DNA of 64,000 nucleotides from Amycolatopsis suaedae (GTDB lineage Bacteria; Actinomycetota; Actinomycetes; Mycobacteriales; Pseudonocardiaceae): positions 124,001-188,000 of the forward strand of contig NZ_SFCC01000013.1 of assembly GCF_004214935.1 (NCBI RefSeq). Direction: 5' to 3'. Every line of letters starts with the position of its first letter. The first letter of the stretch is position 1. Positions 52,224 through 61,069 of the stretch are shown here, one piece after another. The notes under the pieces are model-generated. The model was not told the DNA's origin and did not search any database. It saw nothing but the letters and a program-made list of their open reading frames with translations. Position numbers and translations under genes: made by a program.

Positions 52224-53651
52224 TTACTGCCGTCTCCGCCCGGCGCAGCCCGCGAGCGACCGCACGCCTTCCCTGATCTGGTCCGGGCTGAGGTGGCCGT
52301 AGCCGAGGACGAGTGCCTCGGCCACCCGTGCCGTCCCGGACGAGTAGGCCGACAGGGGCCGCAGGTCGAGACCTGCCCGCCTGCCGTGCCGGGCGACCGC
52401 CTCGGCTGAGCAGCCGGTCAGCTCGGCGATCAGGTGCATGCCCACGGCAGGCTGGTGAATCCGCACCCGGTCGCCGAGCTGATCGTGTAGCTCGGCGATC
52501 AGGGTGTCCTGGCGGTGCCGGTAGAGGGTCCGGGCTCTGGTGACGTGGTGGGCCAGGTGGCCGTCTGCGACGAACTCGGCGAACGCGGACTGCACGGGCA
52601 CCGGCGGGGTGGCCGCGGCCGCGGCGGCTACCCCGGCGAAACTACCGGCCGCCGAGGGCGGGGCCACCACGAAACCGAGTTGGAAGCCCGGGTACGTGAT
52701 CTTGTTGAACGTTCCGATGTAGACGACGGACTCGCCCCGGTCGATGCCCTGCAGGGCGGGCAACGGTCTGCCGGCGTAGGAGAACTCGCTGTCGTAGTCG
52801 TCCTCGAACAACCAGGCGCCGGCGCGCTCGGCCCAGCTCAGCAGCTCCAGGCGGCGGCGAAGGCCCATCACCACGCCGGTCGGGTACTGGTGCGACGGCG
52901 TCAGGTACGCGGCGCGGGCATCGGGTGCGAGCCGTTGTCCCTCGGTGATGTTCAGGCCGTCGGCGTCGAGCGGGACGCCGACCGGTTCGAGACCGGCGAG
53001 TGCGAGCCCAGCTCGGCCGGTGGGGTAGCCGGGGTCTTCGAACCAGACCCGGTCGCCTCGTGCGAGCACAGCGTGGGCCGCGAGAAGGATCGCCTGCTGG
53101 GCGCCGGTCACGACGAAGATCCGGTCCGGGGCGGTGTTCACCCCGCGGGCCAGCGTCAGGTACGAGGCGAGCGCCTGTCGTAGCCCGGGCAGGCCGGCCG
53201 GGTCGAAGCCGGTGGTCCGCCGGCGGGTGTGCCGGGCCAGAATCCGGGCCCACAGCTGATGCGGGAACAGATCGCCGTCCGGCTCGCACGGCGTGAACGC
53301 CGTCGGCGGCTCCGTCGTCCGCCCGGCGTCGGGCACCGGCGGTGCGGGTCGCCGCGGGGTGGTCGCGGGACGCAGGGCGTGGAGTTGCTCGCCGACGTAG
53401 CTGCCCGATCCCGCCCTGCGGTCGAGGAAGCCCTCGGCCGCCAGCTGATCGAAAGCCTCGACGACGGTGGAGCGGGACACGCCGAGCGACTCGGCGAGCG
53501 CTCTGGTCGAGGGCAGGCGGGTGCCCGGTGCCAGCTGGCCACCGAGGATCGCGGCCTTGAGCCCCTGATGCAACCGCCACCGCAGCGGCCGGTCGCTCTC
53601 ACCGGCCAGCGGCAGCACGGACGGGGGCAGGGAGGCGCTGCGGCGAGCCAT
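52224..53651 (-). CDS. MocR/GabR-type GntR-aminotransferase regulator
   Basis: 475 residues from ATG 53651. Residues ~20-90 form a GntR winged helix (LHQGLKAAILGGQLAPGTRLPSTRALAESLGVSRSTVVEAFDQLAAEGFL). Residues ~120-475 form a fold-I aminotransferase domain with the PLP lysine in YIGTFNKITYPGFQLGF and the aspartate region DDYDSEFSY. Such proteins sense amino compounds through PLP. It is divergent from the SIS gene, which it probably regulates. Confidence 0.88.
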   Translation of the reverse strand: MARRSASLPPSVLPLAGESDRPLRWRLHQGLKAAILGGQLAPGTRLPSTRALAESLGVSRSTVVEAFDQLAAEGFLDRRAGSGSYVGEQLHALRPATTPRRPAPPVPDAGRTTEPPTAFTPCEPDGDLFPHQLWARILARHTRRRTTGFDPAGLPGLRQALASYLTLARGVNTAPDRIFVVTGAQQAILLAAHAVLARGDRVWFEDPGYPTGRAGLALAGLEPVGVPLDADGLNITEGQRLAPDARAAYLTPSHQYPTGVVMGLRRRLELLSWAERAGAWLFEDDYDSEFSYAGRPLPALQGIDRGESVVYIGTFNKITYPGFQLGFVVAPPSAAGSFAGVAAAAAATPPVPVQSAFAEFVADGHLAHHVTRARTLYRHRQDTLIAELHDQLGDRVRIHQPAVGMHLIAELTGCSAEAVARHGRRAGLDLRPLSAYSSGTARVAEALVLGYGHLSPDQIREGVRSLAGCAGRRRQ

Positions 53652-53719
53652 GAAGTGGTCTGCTCCAGAGTTCGAAAGTGGATCTGTCGTGCATACCAGT
53701 ATGTGTCTACGGTCGCCGC
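53652..53719. promoter_or_regulatory. MocR/SIS divergent promoter with repeats
   Basis: The 68-bp gap has two direct copies, AGTGGTCTG (53654-53662) and AGTGGATCTG (53676-53685), about 22 bp apart, the arrangement bound by MocR proteins. A palindrome CATACCAGTATG (53693-53704) follows. No ribosome site precedes the SIS start. Confidence 0.45.
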
Positions 53720-54721
53720 ATGTCTTTCGCGCTCGACTCGCAGATCGCTGTCCAGGCCGATACGGTCGCCGGCCTTCTCCGGCAGAAGACACCGGCCCTC
53801 GACCCCGGCCGGCCACTGGTGTTCAGCGGAATCGGTACCTCGCTGCACGCCGCGAGGATCGCGGCGGCATGGACCTGGCTGGTTACCGGCGGTGCTGTGC
53901 GTGCCAGCGCCGTCGACGCCCACGACCTGGCCCTCGGCTACCCACTCGGGCCCGCTGACCAGGTCGTGGTGATCAGCCACCGGGGCTACAAGCGGTACCC
54001 GCGTGCGGTGCTGGACGTGGCGCGTCAGGCCGGCGCGACCACCTTCGCGGTCGTCGGCGCGGACGCGCCCGAGCAGAACGCCGAGTACGTCCTGCGGACC
54101 TGCCCGAACGAGACGGCGGGCACCTTCACCGTGTCCTACCTGGCGTCGCTGACGGTCCTGGCCAGGCTGGTCGCCACGCTGCCAGGGCCCGGCGCGGACC
54201 GGTTCGGAGGCAGGCTGAGCTGCGTGCCGGAGATCCTCCAGCAGACGCTCGCCCAACCGGCGCCGACAGAGGTCGCGCAGGAGTGTGCGGCCAGTGAGCC
54301 GCTGCTGATCGTCGGGTCCGACCTGGACGCGGTCACCGCGGCCGAGGGCGCGTTGAAGCTCAAGGAGGGCACCCGGCTGTGGGCCGAGGCGATGTCGACG
54401 GAGTTCGCCCTGCACGGCACCCCAGCGGCGTTCCGGCCGGGAATGGACGTGCTGACACTGACCCCCGGCACGGACGACGGCGGCAGAATGGCGACGCTAC
54501 GTGAGCTGCTGGCCGGGCTCGGCGCTCGCGTGTGGACGGTCGGGGACGACGATGAGCCCCTGCGGTTCGGGCACATCGACCCGTGGCTGCGACCGTTCGT
54601 GGCCATCGTCCCGTTCCAGCGCCTCACCGCGGAGCTGGCCAGAGTGCGTGACACCGACCCGGATTCGCTGCACGGTGACGTGGAACCGTGGCGGTCGCTG
54701 ATGACCGGACTGGAGCTGTAA
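53720..54721 (+). CDS. SIS-domain sugar isomerase/deaminase-like protein
   Basis: 333 residues from ATG 53720. Two SIS domains: VFSGIGTSLHAARIAAAWTWL (~35-55, sugar-phosphate loop) with VVVISHRGYKRYPRAVLDVARQAGATTFAVVG, and a second with LLIVGSDLDAVTAAEGALKLKEGTRLWAEAMSTEFALHGTPAAF. The catalytic-looking E-x-x-x-H-G segment matches GlmS/AgaS-like proteins that lack a glutaminase part. It is likely to isomerise or deaminate an amino-sugar phosphate. Promoter region shared with MocR. Confidence 0.83.
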   Translation: MSFALDSQIAVQADTVAGLLRQKTPALDPGRPLVFSGIGTSLHAARIAAAWTWLVTGGAVRASAVDAHDLALGYPLGPADQVVVISHRGYKRYPRAVLDVARQAGATTFAVVGADAPEQNAEYVLRTCPNETAGTFTVSYLASLTVLARLVATLPGPGADRFGGRLSCVPEILQQTLAQPAPTEVAQECAASEPLLIVGSDLDAVTAAEGALKLKEGTRLWAEAMSTEFALHGTPAAFRPGMDVLTLTPGTDDGGRMATLRELLAGLGARVWTVGDDDEPLRFGHIDPWLRPFVAIVPFQRLTAELARVRDTDPDSLHGDVEPWRSLMTGLEL

Positions 54722-54725
54722 AACC

Positions 54726-55187
54726 ATGACCGACTCCCTGGCGGTGGCGGCCTACCGACCGCGCCGGACCCGCACCGAGGGCCTGACACACCGCGACGGC
54801 TGGGCGGTGAAGCGGATCGGCATCACCGTCGACGACAAGTTACCCGGGGAGGCCGAGCTGGCGGCGGCCATGGATGCCGCCGCCGGCCTGCTGCCGCCGG
54901 TGAACGAGACCGGCGCGGCATTCCTGGTGGTGCACCGGGGCGAGGAGGCGCTGTGGGCGCTGATGGGCTGGTGGGAGCTGGACATCCTCTACCAGCGGCT
55001 GTTCCGGGCCGAGCTGGGAACGACCCGGTTCGAACGGGTCGGGCCGGACGGCCCGACCGCCTGCGTGTGGGAACTGGTGGCCGTCGCACACGAGCGCGAC
55101 GCGTGGGTGCGGCACGTACTCGGCAGGCCCGAGGAGCCCGACCTCGCGGGCTATCTCGCCGCCGGGCTGTGCATCGAACCGGCGTAG
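54726..55187 (+). CDS. Conserved-looking unknown protein after SIS gene
   Basis: 153 residues, starting four bases after the SIS stop, so co-transcribed. No family is recognised. It is acidic, with a tryptophan-rich middle segment (EEALWALMGWWELDILYQRLF) and no signal peptide or membrane helix. Its constant neighbour is an isomerase, so an accessory role in the same sugar or amino-acid reaction is possible. Start ATG follows AAAACC without a strong ribosome site. Confidence 0.6.
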   Translation: MTDSLAVAAYRPRRTRTEGLTHRDGWAVKRIGITVDDKLPGEAELAAAMDAAAGLLPPVNETGAAFLVVHRGEEALWALMGWWELDILYQRLFRAELGTTRFERVGPDGPTACVWELVAVAHERDAWVRHVLGRPEEPDLAGYLAAGLCIEPA

Positions 55188-55194
55188 CCAGCGG

Positions 55195-56613
55195 TCAGGG
55201 GCATGTGGTGCCCGAAGGGGGCGGTGTGCCGTCGAGGAGGTATCGGTCGGTGTGGGCGTCGACGCAGCCGAAGCCCTCGCCGTAGGCGCCGTGGCCGTCG
55301 GCGTGGTTGACCAGCAGCCGTGCCGAGAGCAGCAGGCCGGCCACCTGGGTCACCGAGTGCAGCGGTGCTTCCGGGTCTCCGGTGTTGCCCAGCACGAGCA
55401 CGGGTGGGACGCCGGGGGTGCCGGTGATCGCCACCCGGCCTGTGCCGGGTGGCCATCGTGAGCATTCCAGCAGGCGGGTGGCGACGCGCACGCCGAACCT
55501 GGGTGAGACGGCGGCGAACTCCTTGGCTGCTGTCTCGACGTCGGCGAGCCGGTGGCGGTCGGGGGTGTCGGTGCAGTTGATGACGGAGTTGGCGGCGAGG
55601 AAGTTGCCCGCCCCGGCGAGCAGTGCTTCCGCTTGCGCGGCCAGCATGGTGCCGTCGCCGGTGAGGGCGGCGCCGAGGCCGTCGAGCAGCGCGGGCCATG
55701 TCGGTGGTGCGGGTAGCGCGGTGGTGATGGCGAGTTCGGCAAGGCCCCTGGTGAGCGGACCTGCGGGAGCGCTTTCCAGCCGCCGCAACAACTCGTCGAT
55801 CGACCGCAGGGCGGCGGCGCGGTCGGTGCCGAGACGGCACCTGTCCTGGGTGAGGCAGAAGTCGGCGAGGCTGGCCAGCGATCGTTCGAGGCCCGCGGCC
55901 TGGTCCAGCAGGACCTGGCGGTGGGTCTTGGTGGGGTTGCCTGGCGAGTTGAGCACCATCCGGCCGACGGAGGCGGGGAACAGCTGTGCGTAGGTCACCG
56001 CGACCTGTCCGCCGTAGGAGGTCGCCACCGTGTTGAGCTTGGCGTCGCCCAGCGCGGTGCGCAGGACGTCGAGGTCACGGGCCGCGTTCGCGGCTCCGGC
56101 CAGTGATGCCATCCGGCCCGCGCCGGCGCGGCATGCCTCGGCGAACCGGGTGATCCGGGTGTCGGCGGCGGCCCAGTCCGCCGGCGTCCGTGGCGGATTC
56201 AGGCGGGCGACCGCGTCGCCTGCCTCGTCACGGCACGTGATCGGTTCGCTCTCGCCGACGCCGCGGGGGTCGTAGGCAATCCAGTCGTAGCGTTCGACCA
56301 GCCTGGGGTGTGCCAGCGCGAACGGGACCGTCAGGTCCCTGCCGCCGCCCGGGCCACCGGGGATCACCACGAGCGACCCGAGGCGGTTCGCCCGGTCGGC
56401 GGCCGGGATCCGGGAGACCGAGATCTCGATTTTCTCGCCGCCCGGATCGGCGTGGTCCAGCGGAACACTGACCTCGGCACACTCCATTCTGTCCAATGGG
56501 GAGGGTGCGGACGGACATGGTGTCCAGCGTGGTCCCGCGTCGGGAGCGGGGGTCGCGCACGCGGTCAGCGACATCAGCGCTGCCAGCACAGCGATCCGGC
56601 GACGAGTGAACAT
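55195..56613 (-). CDS. Secreted lipoprotein alpha/beta-hydrolase (tripeptidyl aminopeptidase-like)
   Basis: 472 residues. A lipobox signal peptide RRRIAVLAALMSLTAC ends at C19. The hydrolase core has an oxyanion segment VVIPGGPGGGRDL, DWIAYDPRGVGESE, nucleophile region LNTVATSYGGQVAVTYA (serine in TSYGG), and LLVNHADGHGAYGEGFGCVDAHTDRYLLDG at the end, with the catalytic histidine in DGHGAYG. The pattern fits actinomycete cell-surface SlpD/Tap-like peptidases or esterases. It is convergent to the SIS operon. Confidence 0.83.
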   Translation of the reverse strand: MFTRRRIAVLAALMSLTACATPAPDAGPRWTPCPSAPSPLDRMECAEVSVPLDHADPGGEKIEISVSRIPAADRANRLGSLVVIPGGPGGGRDLTVPFALAHPRLVERYDWIAYDPRGVGESEPITCRDEAGDAVARLNPPRTPADWAAADTRITRFAEACRAGAGRMASLAGAANAARDLDVLRTALGDAKLNTVATSYGGQVAVTYAQLFPASVGRMVLNSPGNPTKTHRQVLLDQAAGLERSLASLADFCLTQDRCRLGTDRAAALRSIDELLRRLESAPAGPLTRGLAELAITTALPAPPTWPALLDGLGAALTGDGTMLAAQAEALLAGAGNFLAANSVINCTDTPDRHRLADVETAAKEFAAVSPRFGVRVATRLLECSRWPPGTGRVAITGTPGVPPVLVLGNTGDPEAPLHSVTQVAGLLLSARLLVNHADGHGAYGEGFGCVDAHTDRYLLDGTPPPSGTTCP

Positions 56614-56785
56614 GACCCGAAGACAACCAGGTGACCGGCGAGCCGCGAGTCCGCCAGAGGAAGGATTCCGGGCGACGAGAAGGTATGACGTGACATCGGG
56701 GCAAGTTCAAGGTTGTCGCAAGGTCGTTGCAGCAAGCCCGTAGTAGCCCGTCGACGGGGTGGGCGCAGGTGGCAAGATCACTCCC

Positions 56786-57643
56786 ATGGATGGGGGAACG
56801 ACCACCCGGGCCGTGGCGGCCGCGGTGGAGGCCGCCGTCCGGTTCGGCCTGCCCGCGGCTGAACCGGTGGTGCTGGCGGAGAAGTCGAACGTCCTGGTCC
56901 GGCTGGGCAACGTGGTGGCACGAGTGCCCGGCACGACGGCTCTGACCAGGCCAGCCCCCACCGCCGCACTGGCCAGGGACGTGGCACTGTGCACGTTCCT
57001 CGCTGAGCGCGGTGCCCCAGTGGTGCCGCCCTGTTCCGACCCGCCGGCCGGACCTCATCTCGTCGATGATCTACCGGTGACGCTGTGGCGGTACGTAGAG
57101 CACGACCCGTCCGCGCTGCCCGAGCCGGCTCTGGTGGGCCGCTCACTGGCCGAGCTGCACGCGGTGCTGCGTGACTACCCGGGTGATCTGCCCGCGAACG
57201 GCCCGTTGACGGAAGTGGAGCGGATCATCGGGCAGCTCGCGGCGGATCCCGAGTGGTCATCCGCGGTTCCGAGGCTGCGCGCGGAGGCGGACCGGGTGAC
57301 GGCGATGCTCGACGGACTGGATCCGCCCCGGCAGGCGCTGCACGGCGACGCCCACCCCGGCAACCTGCTGGTCACGCCGGAAGGCTTGCGCTGGATCGAC
57401 TTCGAAGACACCTGGCTTGGGCCGGTCGAATACGACATGGCGACCGTGGTGCACACCATGCGGCCGGACGGCGTCGCCGCCCTCGCTGCCTACCCGGACT
57501 CACCAGATGTGTCGCGATTGCAGCCGTGGCTGGATTTGCGCCGCCTGTTCGGCCTGTGCTGGCGCTTCGTCATCGCCCGACGCACTCCCTCCCGTACCCC
57601 GGAGGCCTGGGCAGCGCTGTCCAGCGCCCTCGGCGGGCGGTGA
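56786..57643 (+). CDS. APH-like phosphotransferase
   Basis: 285 residues from ATG 56786. The kinase-like fold has VVLAEKSNVLVRLGNVVARVP at the start, the catalytic loop QALHGDAHPGNLLV (H-G-D-x-H-x-x-N, ~193-206) and RWIDFEDTWLGPVEYDMATVV with the metal-binding DFE. Members phosphorylate aminoglycosides, macrolides, homoserine or choline. The substrate cannot be told, so no resistance phenotype is claimed. Confidence 0.82.
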   Translation: MDGGTTTRAVAAAVEAAVRFGLPAAEPVVLAEKSNVLVRLGNVVARVPGTTALTRPAPTAALARDVALCTFLAERGAPVVPPCSDPPAGPHLVDDLPVTLWRYVEHDPSALPEPALVGRSLAELHAVLRDYPGDLPANGPLTEVERIIGQLAADPEWSSAVPRLRAEADRVTAMLDGLDPPRQALHGDAHPGNLLVTPEGLRWIDFEDTWLGPVEYDMATVVHTMRPDGVAALAAYPDSPDVSRLQPWLDLRRLFGLCWRFVIARRTPSRTPEAWAALSSALGGR

Positions 57644-57776
57644 AATTCCACCAGGTGTCATGCGGGGACGAAACCACGGACTACCAGCGGCGTGCAAGGT
57701 TCCTGCAACGTGGTCTCGATAGCGTGACCGAGGTGTCCTCGGCCGGGGTCACCCAGGGCTCGACCAAGGAGATCAC

Positions 57777-57974
57777 TTGAGCAACGTCGCACGGGTCGTG
57801 GGCGCCGTGGCCATCGCACTCAGCACAGTCGCCGGCGTCGTGGCGGTAACGGTTCTGCTCCCGTCCCACGAACTGGCCAATCCCACTGAAATGCATGCGC
57901 CGAAGCCAACCTCCCCAACCGACGTCAAGGCCGCCAAGCCGACGTCGCCCACCGATCACGCGCGGATGCCCTGA
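57777..57974 (+). CDS. Small membrane or exported peptide
   Basis: 65 residues from TTG 57777; AAGGAG lies six bases upstream, which supports the start. One hydrophobic helix (VARVVGAVAIALSTVAGVVAVTVLLP, ~4-29) is followed by a tail in which KPTSPTD is repeated (KPTSPTDVKAAKPTSPTD). It ends at the border of the element described at 58084. No known family. Confidence 0.5.
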   Translation: MSNVARVVGAVAIALSTVAGVVAVTVLLPSHELANPTEMHAPKPTSPTDVKAAKPTSPTDHARMP

Positions 57975-58792
57975 CGCGACACCCGGTTCCACGGTGGCTG
58001 CGCCGACCGCCGGTCAATGGACAGAACCATGGACAAGGCCCGAAGGCGTGCTCTTGTGGGGAGGTTTGCCTGATCAGACTGGGTGGGGCGGGCGGGGCTC
58101 GAACCCGCGGCCAAGGGATTATGAGGGAGTAGATCTTCAACACTGTGCCGACCTGCGCAAACCCAGCCCGCCGAGGAACATCTGCCGCCGAATCCCTTGG
58201 CCTTCAAAGTCGCTTCCGGTTTGGGGCCGCACCGATACCCCACGGGCCAGACTTAGCTCGATGGCCTCACGCAAAAACGCAGGTCAAGAGCTCGAGTGTC
58301 GTACGTCACAGCAACCGCCCTGGCGACTTTGCGTCACGGCCCCCCAGAGGTCGACCCTCTGACAACAGGCCGACTCGTCGACAACGACACCCTTGACTCG
58401 CCATCTCCCGTGGCACCTACCGCCGCAGAACCCTCGACTCGAACCACGGACTCCGTCAGCCGACACGTGCCCCCGCGCATTGCGGACTCGCGAAGGCAAC
58501 ACAGTGTAGCGATCGTCGGCCCGTCGGCATCGTTCTACCTTGCCAAAGTGGATCACCACCGCGGCGAACATGACATGAAGTAGTCAATTTCTGGCCTGTT
58601 TTCCCTGCTTGATGCCACGACAGCCCATTGTCACGTAATCATTACTACTGAGCGTGAGCTACTTAAGTTGATCTTTCGCTTGTGTCACGCTGTTGCAGTG
58701 AGTCACAAGAGAACCGCTCGATAACAGACCTACATGTCGCCTGATTGAACGACACCGTGCCGTCCTACGTCTTGCCATGGTGGTGACAGAAC
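57975..58792. other. 818-bp gene-free region at the element border
   Basis: It contains the tRNA fragment (58084-58125) and then AT-richer DNA up to 58792. There are short runs such as TTGATCTTTCGCTTG (58665 area) and repeated GTCAC/GTGAC-like words, possible regulatory sites, but no clear gene. A 95-codon frame at 58296-58583 lacks a ribosome site and family features. Confidence 0.5.
58084..58125 (-). other. 3' half of a tRNA(CAU): probable attachment site of an integrative element
   Basis: Read on the minus strand, from the anticodon loop CTCATAA (58119-58125) the segment contains a 3' anticodon strand TCCC, a T arm GCGGG-TTCGAGC-CCCGC and the acceptor strand CCGCCCC plus discriminator A (58084). 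The expected 5' acceptor (GGGGCGG) and matching D/anticodon 5' strand are absent from 58126 onward; ACTCC there does not pair. Such truncated tRNA tails mark attL/attR sites. The intact tRNA should lie at the far end of the element, right of the window. Confidence 0.75.
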
Positions 58793-60661
58793 ATGACGAG
58801 CAAACCTGATGACGCACTCGGCGAGGTGCAATGGGGCGATCTGAAGCCGTTCATGTCGGTCATCGTGCTCCAGTGCGCTGGCAACCCTACTCATGCGTTT
58901 GGCGCCCTCGTTCGGCTTCTGAAAAAGCCAGGAAGGGCTCGCCAAGGCGCGAACGTATGGACTGTGGCCGAAAGTGAACTGACTGCAGCTAGTAACGGTG
59001 TCATTCCCGGTCTGGGCGATTTGGAATCACTACAGGTCGATCAATTGTTCGGCTGCGTTAAGCGGCAGCAGGGCCGGCCAGGCTGGGCCTTGGCGACTTC
59101 AGACTACGTGAATGTGTCACATGAACTTACGGTGGCCCTTCGCCGGGAAGAGCTAATTGCGGTGCGCGCGGAGCGTAATGTGCTCGACCGCCTCCAGAGG
59201 CAGTTGGACACGGTGCCGCGGCCACCACTACGCCGCCTTGGGTCAAGCATCCTTGAAGAAGCTTTTATGCAAGGGGCTGCGAAGAACATTTGGATGCGCT
59301 CAATACAACGCCGAAGTGCCCTCCGGCCAGCCAGTAAAGCGGTGGGCGGCGACGATGTCGGAGTTGCTCTCGACCCGGTAGAGGACGGGTTCTTTGCTTG
59401 GGATGCGGCCCGCTGCGCGATGCCAGACGACCCCGAGATCGTCTACCTCAAGGGCAAGATCGGTGTAACAATCAGCAACTCGCAAATCTGGTTCAAGGAC
59501 TCCCCTGACTTTCAAACCTATGTCCTTACAATGGGCGAGATTCTAGACATCATCGCAGAGGTGAACAAGAAACCAACGGGCTTCTCCGCCTTCCCCGTCA
59601 CTGCTCGCGAGGTGTTCGACCTTACCGGTGTCTCCGAAGCATACGAAGTAATCCCAGTAGACCTGGAAGCGTTGCCGGAGTCGTTGCGCGGCGGCGAGGA
59701 ACTGGAGAATGCCGCAACATTGCTCCAAGACTCTTTTCTCAACGTCCAGGAAGGGGCGAAAGGAACCAAATTCAAGCTCGATGTCGGAACCAACGGGGTG
59801 GTGGGCGGCCAATTAGCCGCGAGCCTCAATCGACTTGATGACCGGTTTGAACTTGACGTCGGGTTCGACCGCAGCGCCCGCGAGCCTTTGCCCTCAGCTC
59901 GCGAGATTTGCACCGCTTTAAACAACGGCCAACTACTCGAGGTCTATTTCGCCTCAGGCCATAAGTACTCGTCGGGCCGACTCTGGAAACAAGACTTCAC
60001 GCCGACGCCGTTCCCAGGCTGGGCTTGGGAGGACTTCACTGGATTTGACATCACCAAAGAAAAGCCAGAAAGGTCGCAATCAACAGGAACAATTCACGAT
60101 GGAATCGCCAAACCAGGTGATGATTCACTGTTCGCTTGGGTGGTTGACTACTGCAACGAGGGCTGGCTCATTTGCGATGACAGCTCAGGGGAGGCTGCTG
60201 ACTTTTTCCATATCGACCACGAAAATCTGTTGCGCGTATTTCATGTGAAGGCTTCAACTAATAAGTCAGACCACCGGGGCGTGAAGGTCACCGACTACGA
60301 CGTCGTACTCGGCCAAGCACAGAAGAACATGTTGTACCTCGACAAAGAGAGGCTAGCACACCGGCTGGCGAGCACGAAGCTCGCGGAGCCAGCTTGCTGG
60401 CTCGACGGAGAACGCATTAAGGATCGACGACGAAGTTTTCTCGATAAACTAAAGGCAACCCGATCCAAAGGGGTAACCGAAGTGGTGGTTGTACAACCCA
60501 ATATGAGACGGGAACTGTACTTCAAACTGTCGCAGGATATTGATAACGGCCTCGTCAGTCAAGACACACTGCGCCTTCAGTTGCTTGAGATGCAGCTCAA
60601 AATGGCCCGGATTGCCGCAGTGAAATACGTGACCGACCTAACAGTGATTGGCAGCGGCTAG
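58793..60661 (+). CDS. Unknown 622-residue protein with nuclease-like C-terminal motif (defence candidate)
   Basis: Start ATG 58793 with weak GGTGGTGA upstream. Its GC is clearly lower than in the surrounding genome and codon use is less GC-biased, so it is foreign. No full-length family recognised. Residues 458-510 read WLICDDSSGEAADFFHIDHENLLRVFHVKAS...KVTDYDVVLGQAQKN: acidic D462-D463 and E467..D470, H484-x-K486 and Q508. This matches, in my memory, a PD-(D/E)XK-like nuclease segment (usually D..GE.AD...FHCKAS...Y.V.GQA) seen in helicase-associated defence proteins. The N-terminal 440 residues are of unknown fold with no ATPase motif. Confidence 0.7.
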   Translation: MTSKPDDALGEVQWGDLKPFMSVIVLQCAGNPTHAFGALVRLLKKPGRARQGANVWTVAESELTAASNGVIPGLGDLESLQVDQLFGCVKRQQGRPGWALATSDYVNVSHELTVALRREELIAVRAERNVLDRLQRQLDTVPRPPLRRLGSSILEEAFMQGAAKNIWMRSIQRRSALRPASKAVGGDDVGVALDPVEDGFFAWDAARCAMPDDPEIVYLKGKIGVTISNSQIWFKDSPDFQTYVLTMGEILDIIAEVNKKPTGFSAFPVTAREVFDLTGVSEAYEVIPVDLEALPESLRGGEELENAATLLQDSFLNVQEGAKGTKFKLDVGTNGVVGGQLAASLNRLDDRFELDVGFDRSAREPLPSAREICTALNNGQLLEVYFASGHKYSSGRLWKQDFTPTPFPGWAWEDFTGFDITKEKPERSQSTGTIHDGIAKPGDDSLFAWVVDYCNEGWLICDDSSGEAADFFHIDHENLLRVFHVKASTNKSDHRGVKVTDYDVVLGQAQKNMLYLDKERLAHRLASTKLAEPACWLDGERIKDRRRSFLDKLKATRSKGVTEVVVVQPNMRRELYFKLSQDIDNGLVSQDTLRLQLLEMQLKMARIAAVKYVTDLTVIGSG

Positions 60662-60674
60662 CGACACCTAAGTA

Positions 60675-61034
60675 TTAATGACGCCTCAGCGGCGGAAGTT
60701 CCTTAGACTTAGCGAACGGTCGGGTTGCCTGCCGTTGTACAGGCGACGCATCGATCCGGTCTAGGTCAACGCGCAGCAGTTCCAGCTGGGCCATTACGCG
60801 CGCCAGCGTGAGCTGCGAGCGATGTGCTGCCTGCGCGGCCTCGATCAACTCCAACGGCCCGTCACCCGGCCGCTCGGGCAGAGGGCAGTCAGGAACCCGG
60901 CAGTACCACCGGACGAACGACCGCAGCACGGCCAGCGGGTGCATCGACAAGCTCAGGCAGGCGGCTTCGAAAGAGTCCCTCAGCTCCTCGTCGACCTTCA
61001 GCCGGAAGACGTGCTTGTTCTCGGCGTACCCCAT
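60675..61034 (-). CDS. Small protein with ribbon-helix-helix-like N-terminus
   Basis: 119 residues from ATG 61034, with AAGGAG upstream. MGYAENKHVFRLKVDEELRDSFEAACLSLSMHPLAVLRSFVRWYCRVPDCPLPERPG looks like a ribbon-helix-helix DNA binder (FRLKVDEELRDSFEAAC...LAVLRSFVRW). The remainder is an amphipathic helix region (AHRSQLTLARVMAQLELLRVDLDRID). It converges on the 622-residue gene. No partner toxin is visible. Confidence 0.5.
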   Translation of the reverse strand: MGYAENKHVFRLKVDEELRDSFEAACLSLSMHPLAVLRSFVRWYCRVPDCPLPERPGDGPLELIEAAQAAHRSQLTLARVMAQLELLRVDLDRIDASPVQRQATRPFAKSKELPPLRRH

Positions 61035-61069
61035 CGGGTTTGGCTCCTTCGTTGGTGCAAATCTGCCGG

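Noticed and set aside
56786-57643. An aminoglycoside-resistance gene
   Set aside because: The APH-like kinase fold also serves many metabolites; no specific resistance signature is visible.
58084-58160. A complete tRNA gene on the minus strand
   Set aside because: Only the 3' half from the anticodon loop onward fits; the would-be 5' half has no acceptor complement and the anticodon stem does not pair.
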